Of a stretch of 64,000 bases of DNA, positions 43,174-54,067 are shown one piece after another. The notes under the pieces were generated by a model. The model was not told where the DNA came from and did not search any database. It was given only the letters and a program-made list of their open reading frames with translations. The stretch spans positions 48,546,308 to 48,610,307 of the forward strand of contig OV884056.1 in assembly GCA_930367215.1 (NCBI GenBank), written 5' to 3'. The stretch comes from Pollenia angustigena. Taxonomy: Eukaryota > Arthropoda > Insecta > Diptera > Polleniidae. A program made the position numbers and the translations under genes. Each line of letters opens with the position of its first letter. Position 1 is the stretch's first letter.

Positions 43174-44861
43174 ATATCGTCGTGCCGAAGTTATCTTGCC
43201 GTATACCACAAAAATGTACGTGAAAAAAGTCGTCCACTATTTTTGTCAGATATTGTGTTTGAAGTTCTTAATCGATTTATGTAAAAATATCCAAAGTCAT
43301 GGAAAAAAAATTTCAAGTTATAGCCGTTGTTACGTCCGAAAAAAATTTTCAATTTTGTCGTATACGACACTTTTTACAATATATTTTTTAGTTTGTGTGA
43401 TATGAGTCAAAATAAGGTATTAAAAACCTACATTCACGTGTTTTACCAATATTGAATATTAAGTTATAATAGTTTTCGAAACGAAAATTTATGCAAGTGA
43501 CAAATGTATTTACGTATAGTTATAGTTTTTATATTATCGAATTTCCTTATGTATGAATAATTTTAAGGTTTATTATAACTTAAGGGTGGTCTAACCATAA
43601 TGCACGATGTTAACTGTTAGTCACACCGTAATGTCAAATTTTTGTCCAACTTTATTTGACATTTCTTGGCATCAGTGCCAAATTCAACCATGGAGAGGTG
43701 CAGCATTGAGCAGCACGTTAAGATTGCTGAAGCCTTTTACGAAAATGGGCGGTCAAATAAAAAATACATTTTGTGCACATCTTGATTTTTTAGGTCAGCA
43801 TAATCGATCAAATGTGTCCACAATCGGGATAATTGTGCGCCAATTATAGCAAACCGGCTCTGAAGGAAATGTTAAAACGCCTGTGCATGCATGCTTGGTT
43901 CGGTTTATGGCCACGCGGCATCATCGGGCCTTACTTCTTTGAAAATTAGGTATGGTGTTCTCTATCGCGAGTTGATAACGGATTTCTTTTTGCCAGAAAT
44001 GGAGGATATGGACCTGGACGATAAGTAGTTCCAAAAGAATGGCCATGTTAATTGGCCGTCAAGATCAAATGATTTAAAACCGTTGGCCTTCTTTCTTTGG
44101 TAATATTTTAAATAAAAAGTGTACGTCAAGAAGCCAAGAACAATTCAAAGGCTAAAGGATTAGATAATTTGACAAATTAAGGACATTAAGTACATTGAAC
44201 CTCAATAATGTCTCAGAGCCATTGAAAATATGGACCATAGGACAGAGGTATGCTACCAAAGCCGCGACGAGCATTTGGCCGATTTTTGTCCTACACATAG
44301 TTGTCATAGATCCTTCTTTAATAATAAAAAGTATTCAGATAATTCTCTAAAAACTTTTTGTTTTATTTACAATTAACATTGTGCATTATGGTTGGGCCAC
44401 CCTGAATATTTAACCTTTTATTGTTTAGCAATAAAATGAATTTAGGCATTAGAGCAATAATTCCATCAATATAAATAGCCGTTGTGTACTACGTATTTAC
44501 ATATAAAACGAAAAAGGTTAAAATAACAGTAATATTAATAAGATAGTCTCTTTTTTGTAACATGCCTAAAATACTTTGTTCACATACAACAAGATAGCGC
44601 AAGATTTTTTTAATTGAAAGTTTTCATACGTTTTTTGTCGTATATGCACAATTCTGCTACATACGATATAATAACGCATTAAATATTTCTCAAAAGTGGA
44701 TATACAACAAAATGGCTTCGTAATATCTCATTAACCATAAGAGATAGAGACATGAGGATTGCGCAGATCGATAGATCTGTTAAATTTACCGCAGGAAACG
44801 GTCTTATCTCATTTTTTTAGATTTTGTGATATACGACAAGATAACTGCGGAACGACGATAT
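43174..44861. mobile_element. TIR element hosting a mariner relic, 1.69 kb
   Basis: Ends are ATATCGTCGTGCCGAAGTTA, TCTTGCCGTATACCACAAAA (43174-43213) and, on the minus strand, ATATCGTCGTTCCGCAGTTA, TCTTGTCGTATATCACAAAA (ending 44861). About 35 of 40 bases match. The interior has TCGTATACGAC-like words in the left part (about 43358) and the right part (about 44637). The mariner relic at 43583-44403 is inserted in the middle. No own ORF remains and the class is unknown. Confidence 0.78.
43583..44403 (+). pseudogene. Mariner/Tc1-superfamily transposase relic 2
   Basis: The terminal repeats AGGGTGGTCTAACCATAATG and AGGGTGGCCCAACCATAATG (minus strand, ending 44403) enclose 821 bp. A TA is present on the left only. 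The coding order over frames is an HTH region (VKIAEAFYENGRSNKNTF-like, AHLDFLGQHNRSNVSTIGI), a GLWAGGIIGPYF-like piece (GSVYGHAASSGL), FFLPEMEDMDLDDK, NWPSRSNDLKPLAFFLW and CLRAIENMDHRTEVCYQSRD, with many stops. The middle, including the first catalytic block, is deleted as in relic 1. It is dead and short enough to be a MITE in the making. Confidence 0.8.
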
Positions 44862-46233
44862 GTATATGTATATAGCTGCACAAAACAAGACCACTTTAAA
44901 GTCTAGGCTTACACGCTTCCCATTTCGATGCTCAACTTTAGAGTTTTGATGGGAGTGAAGAAAGAAAATAAGGGGTTGGTAGAAATGCATGTTCGTAAGC
45001 ACGCATTGTGTTTCTCTTCTTATATTATCTTTAATTCGCTGTAAATAAAATTGTTGTTGTTTTGAAGTATTTATAACCAAAAAAAGTTGCAGCCTATTAC
45101 TGCGTGTAGCAATATTAGCAACTTTAAAGGGAAACTGAAAAGGAATTAAGCAGCAACAGTTGAAGCGTGTGAACCAGGACGGAAGACTGCAGTTTAACTG
45201 CACATTTTTATCTCAACTTACTACTTATTTTTTAAGTTTTTCTAAATGTGTTTTTTATGTGATAAATGTGTGTGGCAGAAAAACTGCATGTGTTTTTAAT
45301 AAAATTGTGTCAAAGAAAATTGTTGCAACATTTGTTTCGGAACAATTTTCAATTTCTTTTTTCGCAAACAATAAGAACATGTTTTTCTGATTATAAACCC
45401 ACTCTCCGTCATTCATACACATACTTTTTTTTTTTGAGATTTTTAAATTGAATTTTTTTTATGATAACAGAAAATATTTGTTCATAGATTCTTATTTAAA
45501 GATGAACAAGATTTTTTTTAGGTGTATGAAGATAATTTGAATTATTCTTTCTTATGAAGGAATGTAAAGAAAATGATTTTTTGCTAAAATGTCTACCTGA
45601 ACTAGAAGTTTTGGGTATCGTTTTCAAGCGAATATTATTTGAAACTCCAAATATTTTTTAGATCTCTTCGATTTTAAGTTTCTTTTATTCAGCACAAAAT
45701 GTTTTTGCGTTCAGAGAAAGAAAAACACTCGGGATAAATTAAGTTTTTTATACTTACTTTTTATGTTTAAGTCGTACTCTAAAATTCAAATACGAATAAC
45801 ACCAAAACGTACTAAAAACAATCCTAAATGGGCTTACTTTCGAAAATCAATCACGGAATTTCTTTAAATAAGTATAGAATTCTTAAATCAAGTAAGAAAA
45901 ATATTTAACTTTTCGTTGGTAGTGCCACTCTCAGAGTAAAATTACAAAGTGAGCGTTTTAATCTCATTTTACTTATCAAAGTTTGTTGCAGAGACTACAA
46001 CAACACCACACAAGTAGTTAAAAAATGATTGGCTTGTTGTGTGTAGAAACAACAAAAACAACAGAACAAGACGAAAACACACTATTTTCAGGATAAAAAG
46101 TAAAAAGAAGCATTGCTTCCCATTCAGTTTATATTTTGAGTTATAAAGAGTGGTTTAATTTTAAGGGCCGATGTTGATTTTGAATAAAAAACAAAATATT
46201 TAGGAAATTATTGTAATTTTTTTTTATTATGAT

Positions 46234-46910
46234 AATATTGGTATGGGTCAATTATGGATGGAACAAAATATCGGCCAAATGGCCGTCGCAACCTCGGCAG
46301 CACACCTTCATCCGATGGTCCAAATTTTCAATGACGCTGAGGCATATTTGAGGTTTTATGCCGTTAATGTGCCGAATTATCTCAAATCAGATGATCTTGG
46401 CGGCCAATTAATATCTCCACCACGTGAGATAAGACGGCCATTGAATTTGTCGCGCAAAAGAGCCATCGCTTCGTTAGCTGTGTGGCAAGTGGCATCGTCC
46501 TGTTGAAATCACATATCGCCCATATCTATATATCTACCAATTCGGGCCATTAAAAGTTCGTTACCATCTAACGATAGTGAACACCATTCACAGTAACTGC
46601 CTGACCGTCCTTATTTTGGAAAAAATACGGCCCGATGATGCCGCCAGCCCATAAACCGCACCAAACAGTCACTCTTAGTGGGTGCATTGGTTTTTCGACA
46701 ATCACTCTTGGATTATCATTCGCCCAAATGCGTCCATTCTGCTTGTTGACGAATCCACTGAGGTGAAAATGTGCCTCATCACTGAATCACGAAGTGCACG
46801 ATATGCATTTTGATTCGATTGTGTATCTTTCCATGGTTCAAATTGAGTAAGTCTGAAATTGAGAAATGTCAAATGAAATGCAATAAAAACTTGACGTTTA
46901 GGTGGGGTGC
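46234..46910 (-). pseudogene. Mariner/Tc1-superfamily transposase relic 3
   Basis: On the minus strand the catalytic part reads SDEAHFHLSGFVNKQNGRIW, ANDNPRVIVEKPMHPLRVTV, WCGLWAGGIIGPYF, NKDGQAVTVNGVHYR. It continues through broken frames with QQDDATCHTANEAMALLRD-like and RLISRGGDINWPPRSSDL pieces toward 46240. The N-terminal HTH is missing or too decayed. The plus-strand ORF at 46243-46506 is its antisense shadow. It is closer to relic 1 than to relic 2. Confidence 0.82.
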
Positions 46911-47567
46911 ACACTCAACATCGACCCTTGATATGTACAGGAAGTTTTTAAAGCAAAAACCATAACGGAAATGATGCTGGTGTTTTAAGATTAAAATTCT
47001 GTTAAGTGTAAAACGGATAAGTAAATCAATCATAATAAAATTCTTCTTCTAATTTAAATTTTGGTTTATTTCAAGTACGAATTCGGGATTGCATCAATTT
47101 GATTTTACTTAAATCAATCTCTTTTTCGGATTACTTCAAGTACGAGTTCGGGATTGAATATGGATAAGTAAGTTGTTCGCGATTGAATCAATCTTTATGT
47201 ACTTGATTCAAAAATCCGTACTCACCGTACTATTAATACCGCTTCTGAACGATTTGAGTACGGACGGATTTACTTTTCTGTGGGGGCCTTAATATTTGCC
47301 ATATTAATAAAACAAATTAAAATAGAATTCATAAAATTACTCCAATTTTCAGCCCTGGTAGAGGGCTAAAAGACAAGTTGGATAAATTAAAAAACAAATA
47401 TTTTGTATATAATTCAGGTGGATGCAACTTTAGAAATTTATTGAATGACTATTGTTTTCTTAATGCAACGACACCCTACCCTTTTGTCCAACTATGGTTT
47501 CTTTTACATGCATGTAAACAAAACTGATATTTTAGTGTGACATTGTTCATCTATCCCGCATACTTAC

Positions 47568-47693
47568 CATCCCAGATACGGTGGACATGTTATGGATAGC
47601 GCCGTAACCCAAACAATAAATATCATGAATAAGGCTAAGCGTTTTGTGCGTCTATTTTTGGAATATGTTAAGGGTTGTGTTACAGCTAAATAT
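47568..47693 (-). CDS. Biogenic-amine receptor, exon with loop 2 and TM4
   Basis: This 126-bp exon has its acceptor AG at 47694-47695 after a TTTTTATTTTT tract and its donor GTAAGT at 47567 downward. The first base completes the Arg of the DRY motif from the preceding exon. It then reads YLAVTQPLTYSKNRRTKRLA, LFMIFIVWVTALSITCPPYL, G and two bases of a Trp codon. The YLAVT.P..Y stretch after DR is the usual intracellular loop 2 of amine receptors. The Trp in FIVWV is the conserved TM4 Trp. Phases 2 (in) and 2 (out) fit both neighbours exactly, the main reason to treat the four exons as one gene. An intron inside the DRY codon is, from memory, common in this receptor group. Confidence 0.95.
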
Positions 47694-48355
47694 CTAAAAA
47701 TAAAAAATAAAAAAACCAAGTCAAATATAATGAAAAGTAAAAAGTTTGAGAGTCAAATACCACAACAATAATAAAATTAACCATAAAATGCCATTAGAAT
47801 GAATGACAGACAAAAAATAAAGCCATTAAATTGAAATTGTAACTAAAACAAACACATCAGAGCCAATACAGGGTCAGACATGGTTAAAAAAACTAATATT
47901 ATCATAAACTCTTAGGCAAGAATAGTGTAAGTGGTTACACAAATTAAGTTAATTTACATTTTCAGGTCAACAGGAAAAGAAATGATTTCAAATGCAGAAC
48001 GAAATTAAATTACATGATTATAATATTTTTATTTTAAGTTTATTATAAAAACAAAAAGGTTTTCTGTTTGAAAAAAAAATTGCATTGTTGAAACTTTTCG
48101 ACTAATACATAAAAGGATTTTGGTGGCAAAAAAGAAATTTTTCGACTTTTACTTTAAATAAAACTAATGATAGAGTGCTATAGAGAAAAGAAAATTTACT
48201 TTATGGTGTTTCGTTAAAAGCCATAGTTTAATCTACTCACTCGAAGTAACAATACAATGTAAATGGGAATTTCGATTAATATCGAATCCGTTATTTAGCC
48301 CCTGATCTGCTTATTATGCATTTGTGCTGATATCTGTAACGCCTAAAAATACCAA

Positions 48356-48649
48356 TTAACTTTGAACAACCTTAGGAGTCATAAAAGCAATTGCGTTCTG
48401 TCCGTCAAATGCCTGTTTGTGCATGTAAACCTTGATGTTTAACCACAGGTCGTTACTTAAAACTAATTGAATAAAATGTCGTACACCAGCCGTGTTTGTA
48501 CTAACGCAAATAAAACCTGTAAAAATGTTTATCCATGGTTTGACCTTGACCTTGATCTTATACAAATGATCTTCTGGTATAAATCCTCTAAATATGCGTA
48601 TATTTGTACATATTTTGTTCGCAATAAGAATGAGAGAAACGTAAATCAT
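48356..48649 (-). other. Unrecognised 97-codon ORF in the receptor intron
   Basis: The second half (from FTGFICVSTNTAGVRHFIQL through NDLWLNIKVYMHKQAFDGQN to AIAFMTPKVVQS, stop) has balanced residue use unlike the low-complexity ORFs around it. A possible acceptor (TTTTTACAG) precedes the GGTTTT of FTGF. I recognise no family. It may be a worn exon of a mobile element or an integrated sequence, or chance. Confidence 0.3.
48541..48557 (-). promoter_or_regulatory. Tandem TCAAGGTCA nuclear-receptor-type sites
   Basis: The minus strand reads GATCAAGGTCAAGGTCA, two overlapping TCAAGGTCA words. This is the extended half-site bound by FTZ-F1/ERR-class nuclear receptors as monomers. It lies inside an intron of the receptor. 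Function is unproven, and a chance match over 64 kb is quite possible. Confidence 0.35.
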
Positions 48650-49789
48650 TCCACAAAATTGAATTAATCATTAAATTGGGAACCAGAGCTCCATATCATT
48701 GCGTTTCTAAACCACGTAAGCGACATTTTTTCGAAATTGGCATTTCTTGTTTTTATGGTAGAACCGAACATTTACCACCTGATTACATTCTCATATTGAC
48801 AGCTTTATATGAGGAAAAAAAAAAAAAAATTAAAGCCATTTTGAAAACCTGGTAAGCGCTATACACAATAACTTTTGCATGCAAAATAGAATGGATTTTA
48901 TATTTAATTTATGTGTTTTTGTGATAAAAAAAAACAAACTGTTAAAAGTATCAGGCTAATCGGAGCATTTTTGCTGCGCACCAGGCTATAAAAATCAATA
49001 ACTTAGGTAAAAATTACACGTTTCGTTGAGTGACGAAAAAACTATGTATGGGCATTTCCACAGAAAATCTACTTTTTGTAACGTAAGACCAGCAAAGCAA
49101 TTATGTTGCTAAAAAAGTTTCCTATGTGTTCTTTGCATTTTTTCAGTTTGATGTAAAGCGCAACTAACTCTAAGCTTATTTGATTGCTAGCGTTACGTTA
49201 CAAAAACTAGACTCTTCGGTGAAAATGCCCATTTGCCATACAGCACAAATTATAATCGAGCGAAAGCTCTCTCTCGATAATCAAAAATGGCTCCCCTTAA
49301 AAACTTGTTTAGCCCGATATTTGTTTTCGGACACTACGAGTTGAACGCGTATACATAGAGGGTTGCTTTCAAGGACCGACCCAACCATTTTTATATAACC
49401 AACACATTTATTTTAAAGGATTTCAAACTATATCTCTGCTCCTAATAGAAGCTACCATACAAACCATAAACTGTATTGAAAAAACATGAAATTTGTCAAA
49501 TATTAGTTATTTTTTAAGTTTGTCGGAAACGAACATCTTCACGGTGCAATTTATGAAACATATTTTTTTGAAGTTAAGAATCATAATCTTGGAGATAAAG
49601 AAATTGGGGTACCTGATTTAATATTTTAACAAAAATAATATTAATTAATCCAAATCAAAAATGTTATATTTATAAATCGGCGAAGGCAAAACATTAAAAA
49701 CACTTTCCTTTACTGTTCTTCAACTGATTTGAACAAAAATAAACCATTTAATAGGCAGTTACTTATGGAAGTGCTCAATTTATATTTTA

Positions 49790-50455
49790 CTAGCTTTATC
49801 CGGTGCGCTTTATTACCTCCATCGACATTAAATTAGTAAATTTTTTAATATTTTTAATCAGGCTAAAGTTCATCAAATTTAATTTTCATTAAATTATTTT
49901 TATGAAGAAAGGAATTTTACAACATGAAATTAATTAAAATTTATTGATAATTTTTCATTCTTGACTGAAGCTGGGCTCGAACCCAGGCGTTTTTACGGAC
50001 AGGTTACCCTTACATGTTTCGATTGCAACCACTCAATCTCCTCAGAGGGCTTACCGTTTAACACTCGCAGCCATCGACGACAAATTTTTTTTTAACAGTT
50101 CTCGTGTATTGATTACAGAGGATATTGTACTAAATTTTAATGATTTTACAGTAACCGTTTTACAGATATTCAGAAATTTCAAGTGTATTTGTATGGGAGG
50201 TGCCCTACATACTTTTCCCATTGAACCCACTTTTAAAAGATGATGTGTATCATTATGTAAGCTCTTTGTACAAAATTGGAACTGTATGGGAGATGGTACG
50301 CCCACTTCAAAATTTAAAAATATTAATTGCCTATGTGCCGGGTAATCAGAAAATGACTGTGCAAATTTTAGGAAAATCGTTTCAGTAGCTTAGGGGCCTT
50401 CCTATAGGCAAACAAACATACGCTTTTTCATTATATATATTATTTATTACTCCCC
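49790..50455 (-). mobile_element. Helitron-like or unclassified element with CTAG end
   Basis: ACTAGCTTTATCCGGTGCGC at 49789 reads, on the minus strand, as GATAAAGCTAG followed by T. It is preceded by a weak hairpin (GGTAATAAAGCGCACC). The far side (50380-50450) has CCTATAGGCAAACAAACATA, CG and a TATATATTATTTATTA tail-like stretch. The tRNA-like motif at 49974-50040 lies inside. No coding sequence is present. Confidence 0.45.
49974..50040 (-). mobile_element. tRNA-like SINE fragment (copy C, tentative)
   Basis: The minus strand has a perfect box B-type GGGTTCGAGCCC (plus-strand 49973-49984). A weaker box A-like stretch (GAGATTGAGTGGTTGC) lies 50-60 bases upstream. The acceptor stem does not close. 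It differs in sequence from SINE copies A and B. Confidence 0.4.
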
Positions 50456-50459
50456 CTGC

Positions 50460-53420
50460 ACCTTAACCTTAAATTTTTATTTTGAAAGGTGTATTTTACC
50501 ATAAGAGTGGGTCCTACGAAGCTTGAGGACTTTTGTTTTCAGATATTCGGTATTAAATATTTTCGTTCTATGGGGGTACTGCACTTCTTCCGTCTACCCA
50601 GCCCATTTGTAAATTAAAATTTGGAGTTGACCATAAATGTGGCTTGGACCATTTTTAAAGGCTCTAGCTATGTCAGTTCTTCAGTTACGCGATATTTAAT
50701 ATATGAACCCTATGTGGGGTATAGTTCCACTTATGCATACCCCCTTAATTTTTATTTTCAAAGGTGTAGTTTACTATAAGAGTGACTCCTACCAAGTCTG
50801 AACATTCTCACAATAACAGTTCTTAACATATGTGATAATTAACATTGGCGTACTATAGGGGTATCCCTCTTCCTGCTGATATCTTATTTATATTTCAGGG
50901 CTTAGAAGATCCTACTGCAAAAAGTTCAATAAAATGGGTGCCGCGGTTCTAAAGATATGCGATACTTAAGATTGGCATCTTATGGAGGGTACCACTTTCC
51001 CTGCCCCTAAAAATTAGTATTTTATTTTCGGGGCTCACGTGATGCTACTTATTTCAGGAAACTAGGTTTAGTAGTTTTTTAAACTTTAATTTATATAGAT
51101 TGAAATCTGAGGTGGTAAAAAGGGGGAAAAACGGGTAAATTCGATTACCTCATATCTACAAAAAGATACGTAAGTGGGCAGGTGTCTGGTACTTTTTTGA
51201 AACTCGGCCCTTTTGTAACTTTTTTGTCACCCCATATACATTTAAAACCAATAAACATAGAAATAAAGATTATACCGAGCTTGTTACAAATATAAATTTG
51301 GTACCTTTTTTGAAATTCGAACGTTTAGCTGTAAATATTGTACCTATTTATGGTACTTAAATTCGGTGACCTCATATATCCAAAAAGATAAGTAAGTGGA
51401 TAGGTGTCTGGTACTTTTTTAAAACTCGGTCCTTTTGGGACTTCTTTGTCGCCCCATGTTCCTTTAAAACCAATAAGCATAGAAATAAAGATTATACCAA
51501 GCTCGTTACAAGTGAATATTAGAAAATCTCCCGGACCTGACCGCATCACAGGGTCAATGATAAGAAACTTACCATCGTCTGCTTCTAGAATCTTGCTGCT
51601 AATTTTTAACGCGATATTAAGAGTCGGATACTTACCAGCCTCATGGAAGAGGTCTATAATTGTTATGATTCCCAAGCCAGGAAAAGATGCTAGCTAGGTT
51701 GCGTCGTACAGACCTATAAGCTTATTATCAATCCTATCGAAGCTTTTCGAAAAAATATTCGTTTTAAGTATAACTCCTCATCTAAATGAACACGATATCA
51801 TCCCGGATCACCAGTTCGGATTCAGAGCGAAACATGGTACAATAGAACAAGTGCATAGAATTGTCACCCTAACTAGATCGGCGTTTGAGAAAAGCAATAC
51901 TGCTCAGCCCTGTTTATAGACATTTCTCAAGCATTTGACAAAGTTTGCCATGATGGGCTACTCATCAAAATCACACGAACGCTTCCTCAAAACACTCACA
52001 AGCTTCTGGAGAGCTATCTAACAGGCAGAAGAAAATTACTGCTGGTGTCCCCCAAGGCAGCATATTAGGACCGCTTCTATATATAATATACACAGCGGAT
52101 ATGCCAAAAATCTGACCACGCATACCTCTACATTTGCAGACGACACAGCATTTATTAGCGTTAACCATGACTCAAAAGTCGCATCGCAAACTCTGCAGTC
52201 CCACATCAATGAACTAGAGGCCTGGCTAGAAAAATGGAGAATAAAGGTTAACCCGGCTAAATGTGCTCACTTAACTTTCACGCTCAGAAGACAAACGTGC
52301 TCAGCTGTAAAAATAAATAACATCACTGTTCCGGTAGAAAACCATGTTAAGTACTTGGGAATTCATATAGATAGACGCTTGACCTGGTCTCGTCATATTG
52401 AAGCGAAAATAACGGCTATGAAACTTAAAGCAGCTCAACTACATTGGCTTCTCGGTCGAAACTTAAACTTGTCTTTAGACAACAAAATTCTCTTATACAA
52501 GTCCATCATAAAACCAATATGGACATATGGCATCCAATTATGGGGTACTGCATGCGCATCTAACATCCAAAAGCCAGGAGGAAATTAAAAAATATTCAAT
52601 TAGCTACATCGATAAACTAATGGCCCACCCTAACTACCTCGCTCGGGGTCTGCTTCAGTTCGAAGGTCACCAGAGGCTAAAAAGAACCGATACTTTGAGC
52701 CTAACTAAAAGACATTTTTAAAATCTGAATACAGCAGTCAGTGGTGACATTGGTTTGTTACCAAAAATAAATAAAAAACAAGTAGAATTAAGATTTGAAT
52801 ACATATTATAATTTCGATAAGAAAGATTCAATAATAAAAATAAATTATTAAAAAAAAAAAAAAAAGCTCGTTACAAATATAAATTTGGTACTTTTTTGAA
52901 ATTCGAACGTTAAGCTGTAAATATTGTACCTATTTATGGTACTTTTTTCAAAAAAATGTTCTCTATGTGTTGAGATATTGCTATTAAATTAGATATGGTT
53001 TCCAACTACAATATTGAAATTCTTGATATTTAAATGTAGAGAAAAACGTATTAAAAATGGTAAATACGGGAAATTAAATTTATTTTCCCTTACTGCTGCA
53101 GTACTTAAAGAATTTTCTATAAAATTGATTCTAAAAACATAAAATTATTATAGTCCTAAATGAATGAGAACCTACAAAATGAAAACTTTTGGTACTTTTT
53201 TGTTCTACAACTGGTATTTTTTGAATCTTCGTTTATATTGGGACTAGAAGGGAATAGGAATATGTAAGAGGGATCTTCTAAGTACTTTTCGGTTTTTAAC
53301 TGGTGCTTTTGGAACTTTTATTTATTCAGAACCTAGAAGCATTAAATTCAATATGTAGAGCCCAGGGAAATTGAGAAAGTTAAAAAGAGACTTTGGTACT
53401 TTTTTGATTTTCAATTGTTA
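50460..53420. repeat. Diverged tandem repeat array split by a LINE
   Basis: A clear 223-bp direct duplication starts at 51138 (ATTCGATTACCTCATATCTA) and 51361 (ATTCGGTGACCTCATATATC). The second unit is interrupted by the LINE at 51512-52863 and resumes at 52877. Older, less similar units with TATGGGGGTACT, ATACCCCC and GGTACTTTTTTG words extend to both sides (50460-51060 and 52930-53420). Non-coding. Confidence 0.6.
51512..52863 (+). pseudogene. 5'-truncated Jockey-clade LINE
   Basis: It is bounded by a 13-bp target duplication, AAGCTCGTTACAA, at 51499-51511 and 52864-52876, with a poly(A) tail just before the right copy. It begins inside the reverse transcriptase: [100 protein letters not shown] and FADDTAFIS-like readings follow in shifted frames. 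The end is GIHIDRRLTWSRHIEAKITA, LLYKSIIKPIWTYGIQLWGT, IKKYSISYIDKLMAHPNYLA and a stop near 52721. Frameshifts lie near 51695, 51905 and 52050. The exact duplications and intact tail suggest a fairly recent, dead-on-arrival insertion. Confidence 0.93.
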
Positions 53421-53964
53421 TTTTATGATTTTTTTCTATATTATTGAAGTTATTAACTAAACTAAACATTCACGGACTTGAGCCGAAGATAATATATGGA
53501 CCGGAGGTTGGTCCTCTCAACAAATCAATCCACTAAGAAAAAAAGAGAAATATGCTCGACACGTTTAAGTTCATATATGTATACTTAGTGGAATGTTTTC
53601 TTCATATTTGCAAAAAAAAAAAAAAAATTATGGTCGAATTTCGACAACTAAGCAAATACTTGTTTAACATAATTTGCAAATTGTCGCTTGCGCCAAAAAC
53701 ACGTAAGGGACAACTTTGGCTGCAGTTACTTGTTAGTGATTGAATTTTTTCTACACCCTTTAGAGTATTAGCCAAATTTTGCAACAAAAACGTTTTGTTC
53801 TAAAACTCATATATAAAAAGTTATGTATTGAGTTTTTTTCGTTTTCTGAAAAATGAATTGTTGGCGCTGACGTGTTTAAAAAAGAAACGCGACGATATAA
53901 CCCTTAAGAAAATATAAAAAAAACTTTTTAACATTAAAAAAAAAATAATTTTTTTCCCACTCAC

Positions 53965-54067
53965 CTGTCTAAACTTATGGCACATAAACTCAATATGGAA
54001 GCTGTACATAGAAGAACATCTAAAGAAATCCAAATATCACATAAAATCCATCCAAAGCGCCAAACTT
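53965..54067 (-). CDS. Biogenic-amine receptor, exon with TM3
   Basis: This 103-bp exon has its acceptor CAG at 54068-54070 after CATTTTT and its donor GTGAGT at 53964 downward. Two bases complete a codon from an upstream exon. It then reads [33 protein letters not shown] and AG of the DRY Arg. The WxFG and CDIW before TM3 contain the disulfide Cys (3.25). The Asp of [12 protein letters not shown] is the amine-binding Asp 3.32. The [13 protein letters not shown] end is the usual TM3 exit. The upstream exon must end in phase 1 and carry TM1 and TM2. I found none between 54070 and 64000, so it lies outside the window after an intron of at least 9.9 kb. Confidence 0.95.

Larger units (their letters stand above)
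40349..47567 (-). other. Receptor intron between the TM4 and TM5 exons (7.2 kb)
   Basis: The donor is GTAAGT at 47567 downward and the acceptor is CTAG at 40349-40352. It is mostly mobile DNA, listed separately. The stretches 40349-40828, 42836-43173, 44862-46233 and 46911-47567 hold no recognised gene. Repeated AGTACGGATTTACTTTTCTG-like and AAGTACGAATTCGGGATTG words at 46985-47285 suggest one more unclassified repeat ending CACAGAAAAGTAAATC (minus strand). Confidence 0.9.
47694..53964 (-). other. Receptor intron between the TM3 and TM4 exons (6.3 kb)
   Basis: The donor is GTGAGT at 53964 downward and the acceptor is TTTTTAG at 47694 upward. It contains an unrecognised ORF, a nuclear-receptor-like site, a Helitron-like end, a diverged tandem array and a Jockey LINE. 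The stretches 48700-49780 and 53421-53964 show nothing else. Confidence 0.9.

Noticed and set aside
46243..46506. 87-codon plus-strand ORF
   Set aside because: It is antisense to transposase relic 3.
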